Source of the DNA: Isoetes taiwanensis
Taxonomy: Eukaryota > Streptophyta > Lycopodiopsida > Isoetales > Isoetaceae
Direction: 5' to 3'
Assembly (NCBI GenBank): GCA_021234155.1
Contig: JAJEKV010000141.1
Span: 130,039-194,038 of the forward strand
Length of the DNA: 64,000 nucleotides
Part shown: positions 12,201 to 24,900 of the stretch, one piece after another
Layout of the letters: each line of letters begins with the position of its first letter
How positions within the stretch are numbered: the first letter of the stretch is position 1
Notes under the pieces: model-generated
Database searches by the model: none
What the model was told of the DNA's origin: nothing
What the model saw: only the letters and a program-made list of their open reading frames with translations
Position numbers and translations under genes: made by a program

Positions 12201-13060
12201 TCCACTTTTGTGATTTCCCCTTCCCTAAGCGGGCAATCCCTTAGGAAATGATTTCCTCGCATTATGCGGAAAACAAGGAGGCTGGGGGCATTCTCTGGAA
12301 AGGACAGATCCGGCATGGAAGCCGAGAAGCATGGCTTGATGAGATGGAAGAATTTGGCAACTCTATGGGATGAAGGATAAGGACATAGGAAAGGTAGCAG
12401 CAGCAAATTTGAATGGTCGACCGAATATGGTGGAAGGGATATGCCAAATCTAATAAAAGGCGAAAAGAAACAATTGTAAGTTCAAAACTTTTGATGAAGC
12501 ATTTACATAAACACTATGTACCTCGATCACATCTGGCGAGAGATTCAACAATTTTTATAGGTTGGATCAAAGGAAACTTAAAGTAGCCAAATATCTGAGA
12601 AGAGTTCATGAGGCTACGATTAAATGTGCCAACAATATGAGAAAGGCAAAGCCGTAGATGGATACATTGAGGGACTAAACCCCAACATCAAGAGACTTGT
12701 GCGGCCATAAACCAAAAGCAGTTGGGGAAGGTGAAGATAAAGCCTTAAGTTTGGAAGAAACTCCACAAACACACAGGCCAAAGCGAGCAACTATTCAAAG
12801 GACAAGTCAATAGCTCCATACACTCTAAAGGTAGGAAATCAACCTCCCAAACCGGTGGTTTCAAAGGGAAGAATGGCGGAAGGACCATCACGAGAAACCC
12901 GGTCGGCTCAAGCTCAAGGGTCTTCATCTGGAGGTCAATCAAAAGCTTCCTAAACGACATTCAAAAGAAAGAGGATGAATGTATCAAGAAGCGGCTTTGT
13001 TTGGATGTTTCCTTAGACCCCGGAGAACACATACATGTCCTTTAGATCATGCGGGGCAGC
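12200..13060 (+). pseudogene. Gypsy copy B, gag
   Basis: Degraded nucleocapsid and capsid region. Recognisable pieces occur in several frames, including an FSGKDRSGMEAEKHGLMRW-like block near 12290, the GLNPNIKRLV block near 12670-12695 typical of plant gypsy Gag, and a region rich in Ser, Lys and Gly after it. The zinc-knuckle cysteines are not visible in one frame. Position directly upstream of the protease supports the call. Confidence 0.6.
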
Positions 13061-13620
13061 TTTGGCGAGCTAGATGGATGGGAATCACCTCTTGAACAAG
13101 ATGAAGATGATGATCGGGAGGAAGCCCAAGATTACATAGATGGTGAGTGTAAAAGATTTGTGCAGCTATTGAGGCCCGATAATGTTTTTGCAAGTCAGTC
13201 CACGATCATCTCGGCTGATGCTATAATAGATGATAAACCATATGTAATTCTAATAGACACGCAATTAGTTCACACAATTTTGCATCTCCAAAGGTGGCGG
13301 CATTATTAAAGTCAAAGACCACGAGAAATCTAAACCCAGGAACCGGTCGGCATGGCAAATGGGGCAATTCGACATACAAAGGGAAGAAAAGAGTTAATTT
13401 TGACATCTCGGATTGGACAGGAATTAAGTTCACCATGGGGCTGAGGTAATGGATATTGGCAAATATGACTTGATAGTTGGAATGGAATTCCTCCAACCCG
13501 ACTAAGGCAATCATTGGCTAGCGACAATAAAAAATAGCAATCACCTACCGGATGGCAAGCGAATAGTGAGGAGGTAAAGGAAATTCCTTGATGTATCACG
13601 GTGTCTAACTTTAAGCCCGG
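13060..13620 (+). pseudogene. Gypsy copy B, aspartic protease region
   Basis: The frame around 13200-13260 reads SADAIIDDKPYVILIDT, which fits the retropepsin active-site strand (normally ILIDTGA). The following Gly-Ala is altered, so the catalytic triad is not intact. It is followed by TRHGKWG and GMEFLQP-like remnants before RT. Confidence 0.6.
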
Positions 13621-13699
13621 TTGAATAAATGCAATTTAAAAGAAGGAGATCGAATATATCCTTAGGCTAGAAGCAATTCAACGATAGTGAGAAAATAAC

Positions 13700-14620
13700 G
13701 GGGAGGAAAGCATTGAAAAATTGCCTAAGCCTATTGCTAAAATCATAAAAGAATTTTATGATGTTTTTAGGATGATATCAGAGAGCTACCACCCTATAGA
13801 GGTGTGGAATGTGAGGTTATTCTAGCACCGGATACTAAGCCTACTACTTAAGGCTCCCTACGGGGATGAGCACAGGAACTTGGAGGAGCTCAAAGAAGTT
13901 GTTGAAGGAGTTGTTGGAAATTGGGTTTATAAGACCAAGTGTGTCACCCTTTGGGGCACCTATCCTCTTAAGTGAAGAAGAAGATGGAAGTCTTAGAATG
14001 TGTATAGATTACAGACAACTCAACAAACAAGCGGTAAAGAATAAATGCGCATACCAAGAAGCGGATGATCTAATGGATCAACTTCAAGGGGCAAAGATAT
14101 TCTCAAAATTGACTTAAAAGGTGGGGATACCACCAAATAAGAATAAAAGAAAGATGTTCATAAAGCGACTTTTTCCGGAACCACGCTATGGTCATTATGA
14201 ATTCACGGTTATGCCCTTTGGCCTATCAAATGCACCCGTAGCGTTCATGAGGTTGATGAATGATATTTTCGAGAGAGTTCTTGGATGATTTTGTAATAGT
14301 GTTCTTCGGCGACATCCTCATTTATAGTAAGTCAATCGAAGAACATGATCACCATCTAAGAAAAGTCTTACAAAAACTAAGAAGGCATAAGCTATTTGCC
14401 AAATTTTCCAAGTGTCACTTTGCCACCCCAAAGTTGATTACTTGGGGCATATTGTATCGGCGAAGGCATTACAGCGAGATCGGCAAAGATAGAAGCCATT
14501 ATAGATTGGCGGCACCAAAGCGTTCGGGGAGTAAGAAGTTTCTTGGGTCTTGCGGGATCTACGAGAAAATTTGTAAAGGACTTTGCTAAGTGGGCAACTC
14601 TTTTGTGAGACCTCACAAAC
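13700..14620 (+). pseudogene. Gypsy copy B, reverse transcriptase
   Basis: Clear RT blocks in order: IRPSVSPFGAPILL and DGSLRMCIDYRQLNKQ (13935-14035), LMDQLQGAKIFSKL (14070-14115), [17 protein letters not shown] (14185-14235), then [19 protein letters not shown] (14275-14335). In the last, the catalytic F/Y-x-D-D has become F-G-D at 14308, so the active site is lost. The connection to RNase H (RSFLG, KFVKDFAKWA) follows. At least three frame changes occur between the blocks. Confidence 0.9.
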
Positions 14621-14639
14621 AAAGCGAAAGTAAAGAAGC

Positions 14640-15070
14640 TTGGGATGGACAAGTGGATGCAAAAGTACAAAGTTTCTTTTGATAAAGCTCAAAAGAATCC
14701 TTGACGAGCTCTCGGTTCTAACCTTATCGACCCGAAAAAAGATAAACTTGTAGCCCGATGCAAGCATGATTGCCTTACGGGTGGGGTACTTATGCGAGGA
14801 AGGAAGGGTAGTTGCATATGATTCAAAGAAGATGAATGAAGCCGGAGAACAACGATATCCGACTCATGATCAAGAACTATTGGCGATGTAGTGAGGGGCA
14901 CTAAGCATTTGGAACATTACTTGTTAGGAAAGAAGTTCCAATTAGACCCGAGATCATGAGTTTGCAATACATATTCACACAACCACTTCTAAATTTGAGA
15001 CAAAGAAGGTGGATGGAGTTTTTAGAAGAATATGACTTTGATATAGTCTATAAGCCGGCAAATTGAATGT
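14640..15070 (+). pseudogene. Gypsy copy B, RNase H
   Basis: Follows RT directly. Visible pieces are SFDKAQKNP-like, ACIGGVLMREGR-like (about 14765-14810), AYDSKKMNEAGEQRYPTHDQE (14815-14880) and [15 protein letters not shown] (14995-15040), all standard for plant gypsy RNase H. Frames are interrupted. Confidence 0.8.
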
Positions 15071-15289
15071 AGTTCTGATGCTCTCTCATGAGACCAATAG
15101 TCACAAGAACACCTTTGCAATGCCATATCAACTTTGTCAAAGTGAATTGGCGTGGGGAAAATTGAGGGAGGCAATACCCTCTAGTGTGGAGTTCCAACGA
15201 GGTTTGGGCAAGCCTTTGCAAGGATGCAAGGACAAACAAAGGAAAAAGAACTTTTAAGAATTATAAGAAGGAAGGCAAGCTTCTTTATC

Positions 15290-16140
15290 ATAAGGACAAA
15301 TTTGTGTGTCGAAAGCATATCGGGGAGTAAGAAAATTGATTCTCAATGATACTCACAATAGCCCAATTGCGAGGTCATGCGGGCTTTATGAAAACTTACT
15401 TCAAGATAAAGTAGTTGCCTTACGGCGGTATGAAGAAGGACATTGCCAATTATACCGGCAATGCCAATTATATCAACAAACCAAGGCCGAACAACTGGAG
15501 CATTCACGGAGCCCTTGAGCCATTAAGCGGTTCGGATGCCAAGTGGGAAATAGTGAGTATGGATTTTTATCACGGGCCTTCCAAAAGCGACAGGGGCATG
15601 ACACACTCATGGTAGTAATGATAAACTTTCAAAGATGGCACATTTCTTGCCATGTAGAACAACGAACAACTTGCCCTAGATCTGACCTTGCTCTTCACTA
15701 AAGAAATTTTGAGACTTCATGGCATGCCTAGGGAATAATATCGGATAGAATCAAAATTTATAAGTGCATTTTGGAAGGACTTCTTTGGAACCATTGGCAC
15801 AAAGCTTTGTATGAGTCTGACTTATCATCCTCAAGCAGGATGGTCAAGCGAAGAACAAAAATTTTTGAAAGATATGTTGAGACACTATGTGTGGAACAAG
15901 CGAGGCGAAATGGGAGGGACTACATATACTTGGTAGGAATTTGCATACAATAGTACCAAGCAAGAATCATCCGCGGATGTCCCCGGTTCATGATTAATTA
16001 TGGATACCAATATCTCACACGACCGTGGCATAATCGGTGTCAAAAGTTGAAGTCTCTCAACAAATGCTAGAAGATATGCAAGAGCTAGTGCAAGAAGTTC
16101 GAGAAATATTTGATAGCGGCTAGAAGATCAAAGAGCTTAG
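15290..16140 (+). pseudogene. Gypsy copy B, integrase
   Basis: The HHCC zinc-binding part spans 15340-15490, with QQTKAEQLEHSRGALEP-like sequence at its end. The catalytic core begins at KWEIVSMDF (15540), followed by MAHFLPC (15630), LHGMPRG (15715) and FAYNSTKQ (15940-15965), MINYGY (15990). Many single-base shifts are present. The same blocks, in a differently broken form, are found in copy A at 955-1600. Confidence 0.85.
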
Positions 16141-16620
16141 CGGATAAGCATAGAGCAGGTGAGAGAATTTCAAGTTGGAGATAGCGTATGGCTAAAGATC
16201 AAAAGTTAAGCAAGCCAAGCTTCGAATTGGAAATTGCAAGAAATTGGCACCAAGATGGGCAGGACCATTTAAAATTATTGAAGTTGGAAATCAATCCTCT
16301 GATTAGACTTACACTGCTCATCTAAAGGTTCATAAAGTCTTCCATGTTAGTCAGCAGAGGCATACCCCAAATCAAAAAGAGATTTTGGAGACTCAACTAG
16401 CCCAAAAATGGCAGAGGATCATGTTGAAATTGTTCACGAAACCATCCTTGACAAAGCACTCGAGAAAAAAGCGAAGATGAATTTCTTGATTACTTAGTCA
16501 AATGGAAATATGCGATGCCGATGAAAGGCATAACTTGGGCATTGAAACAAGATCTAGAAAGACAATACCGAATTTATTATGAACCAATTCGTGTGGCCAA
16601 GTCATCTCGAAATGGCCAAC
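16140..16620 (+). pseudogene. Gypsy copy B, integrase tail and chromodomain remnant
   Basis: After the integrase C-terminal strand (VWLKIK-like, LAPRWAGPFKIIEV near 16245-16285, AHLKVHKVFHVS near 16315-16350), a segment at 16430-16560 reads ILDKALEKK and LVKWKYA-like. This is the pattern of the chromodomain found at the integrase end of chromoviruses. Confidence 0.65.
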
Positions 16621-16746
16621 ATCGAATATATAGGTGCGCCATTGTTAAAATGTCGTGATAGAATAAATAAGTGAGTGATTCGTTGTAGTTAGCAATGATA
16701 ATTACAAAAGTATAGATTATTGTATTCTAGATAAGTCTAGAAAGAG

Positions 16747-19225
16747 TGTTGGCGATGATGAGATCATCCATAAGGCGTTCTCTATGCCATCGCGCTTTGC
16801 AAAGTGTACATGACCATGGGGGTCATGTAAAATAAAAGGTGATCATGGGCAATTAAGGATACAACTGCATGTTCCTAAGCAAACCAGAAACCATGAAGCA
16901 CGATTGGGGTGCATGATCAGCGGGGAGATCATGCACAAGGTAGCTACCATCATGGGCAATGATAGAATCATCTTAAATGATTCTTAGCTTAAACAAGTAT
17001 AGCCATGATCGTATGCAGTTAGAAAAGGTATAGTAAATATTAGGGGGTGGTCCCCTTAAAGCCACAATTTATAATTTAAACTAGCGTGTGTGCTACTCAT
17101 TGCGAGGGGAAGTGAATTCAAGCAAATCTGAGGGAGCGCATTACGAGAAGTTAGGAGTTAAGAATTTTGTAGATAGCTTAAAACTCCTAAACTTAAATTA
17201 TGAATTGATGTGTCAATTCATAATGTTTTATTTATAAAATAAACTTGAAAATACTTATGTATAAGCTTGCAGGGATATTCTTCCAAGAAACATATATATC
17301 GGAGTTATCGTTTTTATATCATAATATTTTTTTGGATACCCCCATGGAATAGATATCTATATATTGAAATGCATATTTGCCGTTTATCTTGGAAGGGACG
17401 AGGTGGTAGCGCTTTGAGCGTCGGATCTCCATGGGGGCATGCATGGGCATGCATGGGGTTTTGCCCCCATATCAAGACCGTTGGATGGAGAGGGGCGTTA
17501 GGAGGAAGGTGTGATCTTGGCCATTAACTTTCGGTCTGAAAGTACTAAAAGGTAGTAGAATTGGGGACTTAAATATGGTAGTTGAAATTAAGTATAATCA
17601 TGGCTGTTGGTTAGTCATTTATTCCAAAGGGTGCTTGGGGTATCTTTGGTGGCGTGGCCTTGATCCCCATAATTTTTTTTAACGCAATTAATTAGCATGA
17701 AAATCGAAAAAAGAATGTTCAATGTGGCGTGGCATCGGCGATGGCTTTTCGTGCTCTTCTTCAAAGGCGGTGAGAGATGATGATGGGGCGATGGCATTGG
17801 CGATGGCTTTTGACCATATATATACATCAATCTAATTATAATTGAGTATATAAGTTATGCGGGTTTGAAAAACCTTACTTAGATTTGTATGACAATTACG
17901 TGTAAGTTCAAGTCACATTAAAATGTGGCAGTTAACCTTAAGAAATGATATATCCACGTGGCACTACGATTGGGGTAACTAGCCGCGTGTTCATCATTGG
18001 ACAAGGTGTCAACCCTAACCTAACTTCTCTATAAATACCTAACCCTAACCAGGAAGACACTTTTGCTCCTCCCCTCTTGAGGCTTCTATTGTCTGCTTAG
18101 GAGTTTGAGAATCAAGATCCGAGGAAAGGCTGCCAAACTACGGTTTAGCGACCCAAAGCGGCGTGGGCGTGTTGGATTGATGCTGATAATCTCAAACATC
18201 GAAGAATCGATGGAGACCCGGGATCAGGAGGAAATCGTCGGGGGGCCGGTATTTTGAAGCGGTTCGACTATAGAGATGTAGAAAGAGTCATGTATTCTAG
18301 TAGAGCCTTCCTAGAATCACTATTTCAGCGATAGGCGAATCAACGAACCCTAACTGCGTAGTTAGATTCATGTGATTAGGTTAGATCTTATTCTTATTGT
18401 TCATATGTTATGGATATGATATGGTTGATCTCTTGTTATGCTCCTCATGTATTGGGAAGGTGGGTAGAGACCTAGCGACCTTATGTATGATGCTTCTAGA
18501 TAGACCCATAATACCTATTATATGCGGCACGTGCATAGAGCCCTGGGACTAAAGGAGTTATGGAATGGACTAAGCACCATATAAGCGGAATCGGTGGCGA
18601 GATGGAGGGAATAGTCCTGTTGGCAGCCTTCTCTTGGGGACTTAGGCGCACTAGGCCTATAATTGGTCACCTTGTGTGGGGCATGGGTTCGTCACCCTGG
18701 ATCAATGGTGCCGCCCTAATCCCGAAGAAGGTTCTTGCTTTTGGGGGGTTAAAGGCGTGAGCAGGCGTGTGTGCATCCCACCCACGATCCTCTAGTAAGC
18801 CCATCTCCGATCAGCGATGTCAGGGAAGGGGAGATGTAACAGAGCCTTGCCTCATCGGACTAGGGAGATGAAACACGGATTAGTCTCTTGAGTGTGAATC
18901 AAAGATTGCGTGTCCGGCGGCTTCTGATCACGCTATAAGCTCGTTTTAGCCCATCTGCAAAAGTATGCGGGGCGGATGGAGTAGTCAACCCTTAGCCATT
19001 TGTCTTATAGCCGACCCACTTCATTGTTTATACTTAGATGCATATCTATCTTGAGACCTGGCCGTCGATTGTACCTTTCCCCATTGAGCTTTGGGTAGAA
19101 GCTTTATTGTTTTATGGTGTATTGATCCTTGGCGATTCTATGGATGGATGGATTGAGCTACCCTTGAGGTAGACTTATTATTATTGATGTTGGTTGCTGA
19201 AATGCTTGCGACATTTAGTTATATG
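16747..19225 (+). mobile_element. Gypsy copy B, right (3') LTR
   Basis: An uninterrupted LTR of about 2.5 kb. It matches the split LTR at 2189-3464 plus 9322-10800. TATA box at 18030. Homology with the left LTR ends at about 19225 after TTCATTTGTTATT; beyond that the left copy enters the internal region. The sequence lacks a definite CA terminus, so the end is approximate. Confidence 0.75.
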
Positions 19226-19449
19226 CTTCATTTGTTATTTAGGAGTCCATAGGGGGAGTTTACGAGATACCATTCTAGCCATCCCTAGAGCGGAGATAGA
19301 TGGAGGGCCCATCCATGTAGACACTGGTTGGGGATTTTTCCGTGGGTGTCACGGTGGTTCTTGTATATTGTCTTGGGGGCGTCACAAGATCCGTCACGGG
19401 TTTTAACTTCTTAGATTCTTAAACAAATCTTTGGGAAAAATTGCAAATT

Positions 19450-19690
19450 GCAAAGACATGAAGCATCTTATAAAGCTAGCTGACTTTGGTGTCTCAAAGC
19501 GATTTTGCCATAGGTTGAATACCGGATGAGAGGCACATCTCTATACATGACTCGAAATGTTAGAAGAAGAGTTGAGCAACTAATAGCATGCATGTGGATG
19601 TTTTTAGTTTTTCGGTAGTGTGCTCTCAGATCCTTACTGGAGAACGTTTGGACCAATATTAGGCCAATGTGAACATGAGGAGACTGTAAG
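19450..19690 (+). pseudogene. Protein kinase domain fragment
   Basis: KLADFGVSKRFCHR (19472-19515) contains the DFG magnesium-binding motif. After a frame change comes GTSLYMT-like (activation loop and start of the APE region, 19530-19555), then RRRVEQ and CDVWMF-like (helix F, 19570-19605), then LTGERLDQY-like (19635-19660). The order is right for a serine/threonine kinase of the MAPKKK/LRR-kinase type, but stops and frameshifts are frequent and the N-lobe is missing. Confidence 0.6.
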
Positions 19691-19860
19691 CCATGATCTT
19701 GGATGATGCATGTAAAAATTTCCCGCTTTTAGAGAGCTCATATGGCATAGACTTGGGAGTCCTTAAAAACTCAACAATTAATCATGACTCTTTTGCTTAG
19801 TCGATATCATCGCAAAATTGCAAAAAAAACATGAAGCATCTTCATGCAGCTCATACGGAG

Positions 19861-20192
19861 AGCGCTTAATCAAAAAGAACCTAGAAAGGGAAATGCAGTG
19901 AGCACTTAATCAAAAAGACCTGGAAAGGGAATTGCAGTGGTGTGTTTTTTACTCAAAAACAATATTTGTTGCCGCAGATAGGCATGGTTAGATGAAGGGC
20001 ATTTGAGAGTAACACCCCAAAATCACTAAACCTAGCACATAAGCAAAAAACACAAGCAAGAACCTAGCACATAAGCAAAAAACACAAGCAAGAAGAACCG
20101 ACTCAAGATCTACCATTTCTAATCAACTTAAAAAACTCACAGAAAGGCACAAAGATTTTAAGAATTAAGTAAGATTTTAAGAATTAAGTAAT
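19861..20192. repeat. Cluster of short tandem duplications
   Basis: Three two-copy direct repeats: about 40 bp at 19861-19939 (CTTAATCAAAAAGA core), 32 bp at 20029-20092 (CCTAGCACATAAGCAAAAAA) and 18 bp at 20154-20190 (ATTTTAAGAATTAAGTAA). The remaining sequence to 20740 has no recognisable gene. Confidence 0.8.
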
Positions 20193-20743
20193 CTATTCAA
20201 CAGAAAGAATACAAGACACACAACTAGAAAAGTAGAGATAAGGGAGCAAAGAAGATGGGAACACTCAAAGAGAATGCCAATATAGAAAGTAAGGAAATGG
20301 AACAATTTATAGATGATTGTAAAAAAAGCCCTCGAAAAAAGGTCCGAAAATAGGATGTCGGCTTCCCAAGAATGATGGTTCTATATGGCATAGAACCATT
20401 GCATTCTCTTCTTTTGTTGTATGAATTCACCTTCCAAAGGCTTGAGAGATCTTCTGTTATATGAATCTATCTTTATAACTGGGGAATCTGAGAATTTCGG
20501 GCTAAGAAACCGAAGTAAGCTATGTTCCTATAACTTTCGGAAGACTCGATACTAATGAAATAAGATCCAACACTTAAAACAACGAACACTTTTGGGCTGC
20601 TCGGAGGGCAACCCCTCGTGTTTCTTATAATTTAGCAACAAGTAATTCCACATTTGCTTAGGGTCATGCCCCTCAACTTAAGCACAATCTTTGGAACTTA
20701 CTTGCTCATAACAATGCCTTGATCTTCCTTAAATCTAGCATTT

Positions 20744-21007
20744 TCAAGAAGAACTTCTCCTTGCTGAAGTTGCACTTGTTTCTTCAACCTGTACCCCACT
20801 AGTTGCTGCATTGTTTGAGTTTGATTTTCCTTCAGCAATCTTGTTTACATAGCTTTTCAACCTTGCTTCCTCTTCAATGGACTCAATCAGGTCCCATAAA
20901 TCCTCCACCTGCAAGACATGCTTCACTTTCTCCTTCCATACTTGGAAGCCAGAATCCCCTTTAAAGATATCAATGGCACTAAGTCCTGCTCCAAATTGGC
21001 TAGCCAT
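20744..21007 (-). pseudogene. Ty1/copia Gag N-terminus
   Basis: An open frame starting MASQFGAGLSAIDIFKGD and running through GFQVWKEKVKHVLQVEDLWD. This is the N-terminal Gag (UBN2/DUF4219 type) of plant copia elements, where F-x-x-W-K precedes a helix with L-x-x-x-x-L-W. The start is 20-30 bases inside the primer site, as expected. Only about 87 residues remain; the rest of the polyprotein is missing. Confidence 0.75.
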
Positions 21008-21025
21008 TTTTACTATAAAAACTTT

Positions 21026-21037
21026 ACTCCGATACCA
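21026..21037 (-). other. Primer-binding site of the copia element
   Basis: On the minus strand this reads TGGTATCGGAGT, close to the initiator-Met tRNA primer site TGGTATCAGAGC. It lies next to the LTR end (TAACA) and 19 bases before the Gag ATG. Confidence 0.75.
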
Positions 21038-21038
21038 A

Positions 21039-21727
21039 TGTTAGGTTTTAAGCAATTTTGATCAAAGACACCTTAACTTTATCCCTTATGTCTTATCTCA
21101 ATTTATTATGGACGTGTCATTCATCCCGTCTCCCTCGGGATCTATCTAGCTGCGGAAGAACATCAAACATGAGCCTGCTGGGTGCATAGCCAAAGGGACT
21201 ACTCCTGGGTTACATCTCCCTAGTTCCCGATGGGTAGGAGGAGATCACTCCCCTCCAGAAGATGCACGCCAATTACAGGTGGGCTAGAGAGCCACTGCTC
21301 ATCTACGACTTCAACCTCATTGAAGGTGACGCATCACTCAAGAGGTGTCGAGCACATACCCTGCCCACACACTCGGTTGGCAGGTATTAGGCCCTAGCCT
21401 CACGGTGTTCTGGGTAGGCTTTACACACGGAGGATCAACTATAAAGCGGACAAGTCTTCCTTGTCACCGGTCTAGCTCCAGCCACCCACGCCCCAAAGCT
21501 CTTATACGTGAGCCGCATTAATTGGGAATTAATGGGCTAATCTAGAATCATTAACTAAGAAGGCTCACGGGTCTCTACGGCTTTGCTATTTTCTTGTTAC
21601 TCGGTTTGCTATAAGGGGTGGCGTGAGAGTTATATGAATGCAAGGATGTGGATTTTACTTTGTAATTTGATGGTTCTTCAGTGTTTCTCCTTTATGATGA
21701 AAGGACAAGCAAGAATTGGGCACAACA
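21039..21727 (-). mobile_element. Copia LTR (5' LTR of a minus-strand element)
   Basis: Bounded on the plus strand by TGTTAGG at the primer-site side and CACAACA at the far side, giving short imperfect inverted ends (TGTTA/CAACA). The left limit is well set by the primer site. The right limit is inferred from the terminal CA only. No second LTR copy was seen in the window, so the element is truncated. Confidence 0.5.
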
Positions 21728-21729
21728 GG

Positions 21730-24300
21730 GACTCGCTTTTATCAGTCACACTTTAGGACGTCGATCTTGAATGATGAAGAGGACTTCATTCTTACCTATA
21801 AACAATACGTCCGGCATCTTCCATCAAAGAAGATTGCGGGTCCACGACCTTTTTTTTACAGCCTATTCTGAACTTGAAGGGCAATGTAAGTATTTCGATC
21901 TTCTATTTATTTTAAGGTTTTTTTCCATTTTAATTGTTTATATTTGTTCATATAGATGTGGTTTCTGAAGGGTAGGTTGGTCAGAAAAATCTGTCTAGCT
22001 GGGTACAAAGCATGGGTAGCACTGTTGATGTTCATTCTAACAAAAGTCGTCGAGTGTCTACTTTAACTTGGATGTCACTTGCTGGCGTGCCTCCCAAGAT
22101 TGGAAAACTTGTTACATGATACAGGAACACTAAGTCGTATCATAAGTAAGTTTTTGTTATTTGTACTTTGTGCTATTGTTTTTTAGAAACTTAAATGTTT
22201 ATGTTTAATCACCGGATATGATAGGAGCAAGGATATCTAGATGGATGTTGCTTTGGACATTAATTCAAAACCTTATAATAATGACAGCTCATTAAGATTG
22301 TACGTAATGTGCTGCATGAGCGAATGACTGCAAAAGAGAAGGTATTGTTGGGTTCGCGATCATCAAAAGTGCGTTTTGGTGGTAGTCCAAGTTCAGAGAT
22401 GGAAAAAACAGGCATTATTAATGTTTGTGACATTGATAAGTCCATTGCCAAGATTTCTGTAGGAAATTCTGAAGTTTCTAATTGTGGGGATGATCTCACG
22501 AATGAGATGCTAGAACAATTTTGGAAACCACTGCTAATCTGCTTCACTATTTTCCAGGAAAAGGCATACAAGTGAACAATATTGGTAATTTTAAAATTTT
22601 GAGTTTATTTTGTTGTTTATCGTTATCTTTACAAAGAAGGTTTTATCGTGGTGGCCAAGGCCACCACAAATATTCTCTTTAGCAACTCCTTGTATTTTTA
22701 TAATGAGGCGTCGAAGTGATAGCTAAAAGCATTGAGCGTGGAAATCATGAAGGCCTTTTGAGGATAATGGCCCTCAAGAGGCTACATGATATAAATTTTG
22801 ATCAAAGATTAGTGATCTATGATATTTTTTCCAAATAGGCAATTTGGTTGTGAATGCAATAAGACTAGGGCTCTAATGTTGTTTTTAACCTTGAAATGTT
22901 TCCAAAAGGTTTACCTTATGAGATTGGCCGGTCATTTTAATTGTAAAAATACCATTGTGGTTTTGAGCGCAATAAAAATTTGAATGTAAACCCAATTTCT
23001 CTCAAGACAAATAATGAAAAGAAATTTTAATTTACCAATCATGGCGACTTCATCAATGTATGCATGGTAACTACAAACGCTCTCGGTTATAACAAACTAA
23101 TAGCATGTCAAAAGTGATCTCAATGCTATGTGCTGAGAAAGTAGAACACAAATTAGAATTTACCAAAGATAACTATTGTAACTTGATGAAAGAAAACAAC
23201 AATGTTTCAACAATGAAAGTGGATAGGAAAGCGATAGTGCAATAGAAGTTCAATTTTAAAGAATGGCGATCTTTTTGATGTTTCTAATCCAATATAACCG
23301 TGATGTATGTTCTCCATTAGCAAAACTGAAAAGGGCCATTGGGGTTTGATTGCTAAGACCCGAGGCGACTATATTCATGCAATAACTTGCGTAAAGACAT
23401 TCCAATCATTGTGTAATCGCATGGAAGTTGCATAAGGGTATGATTGAATAAGTTCATTCCTATTTTTTTCATGCATTTCACTTCCTCATAAAGATGAATA
23501 CATCACGGACAATGAAATGACTAAACCATATGCGCCCACAATGGATGCCAGTTGCAAAGTGTTATTTTCTTGCCATCTATGATCAGGGGATATTATACTG
23601 GCAATATCTCTTCCTATTATTATATGCTACTCTTCCTCATTAGACTTTCATTTGGCTCTTCCCAAAAAGCAAGCCCCATAATTAGACTCCAAGTTGGCTC
23701 TTCCCAAAAAGCAAGCCCCATAAGAAGCTTCCCATGAAGAGAGGGCAATGTAGGTGAGGATAACCCGGATGTGTTATAGACTTCGGGGCAATCAAAACTG
23801 CATTATTCATGACCGATAGTATTACTACGTTTTAAAATTCAACGTAAATTCGACCAATGCAAAACCAGCTAAATTATTATTTTTTTCTTTTTCGGCAACT
23901 TGCAAATGCACTAGTTTTTGTCTTCTATGAAACTATCAACCAATATGATTTTTACTTTTAACCATCCAAAACTTACGTCTCAAGTCTTTGATGCCTTTCT
24001 AATCTTTGAAAAGCATGTGTCCGAATCTATCAGTATAACAAGCAATTTTATTAATATTACATTTGTACATCCTCATACAATCTTAATATGAGGAATTTTC
24101 TTGCCTCGTATTTCTTATTGAAGAGTCTACATAAGTGGCTATTTGATCAAAACATAGCCGTGATCTCTATGGCCCATTTAATTGAGCGACAAATGAAATC
24201 CAAAATGACCACAAGAATAACAAAAAGTAATTTTACCCTCGCATGAATTATCCCATGGTGGAGGCGTAAAATTATCGTGCAAATATGCTGCGGATCTTGC
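21730..24300. other. Unassigned, AT-rich
   Basis: No recognised gene. An open frame at 22309-22575 has no family match. A 29 bp unit (GGCTCTTCCCAAAAAGCAAG) is repeated at 23652-23680 and 23694-23722. The right end may include more decayed LINE sequence. Confidence 0.4.
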
Positions 24301-24900
24301 AATAAGCATACCCCTTGCTTATGATGTTCTTAGCAAAGGCCTTTGCAATCACCCGTTCTTCACAATTTTCTAAGGACCAAAGGATTGGGCTGGTACAATG
24401 GTATTTCGATCCTAGTTTTTTCCTAATCTGTCACCTAATTTTACCTAGATTTGCTAGCAGTGGCGATTATAGTTATTGCTCTTTGGCCTACATGTTTTGC
24501 CAACAGATAGATTTAAGCACAACTTTGCTTGGATTTGGTGAAGTACTAGATTTCAACATGCCAATCTATCCAAAAAAACGTATTTGGTTGCTATCAAGCA
24601 GAAGGGGTCGCTACCACAAACATCTCAAATGACCATATCTATTTGAAACTAGAGCCACCAAACATTGAGACATCGATAGCAAATCTACCTCCCAAAAAGT
24701 CCACGCGTGTCAATCATCTTGAATTAGTCAAGAAGAAAAGAATTGAGAAATGGAAAAGCAAACTTCTTTACATAGGAAGGATTATAAGCTTGTTTTTATC
24801 TTTATATTTACATTTGTTTTCATATTTCGGTGGTCGTGAGTTTTGTTGGAGCACTTTGATAATTGTACATTCGTCCCGGACTCAAGGGGCAGCTCCTTTT
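24300..24900 (+). mobile_element. LINE (L1-type) ORF2 remnant
   Basis: The plus frame at 24643-24850 contains PPKKSTRVNHLELVKKKRIE followed by KWKSKLLYIGRIISLFLSLY. This matches the conserved post-RT segment of plant L1-type ORF2 (R-I-x-x-W-K-x-K-L-L-S-x-G-G-R-x-x-L-I). One G of the GGR motif is lost. The upstream frame (24315-24632) has CQQIDLSTTLLGF, like the INxxKS block of LINE RT. No poly-A tail or target duplication is identified. Confidence 0.6.
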
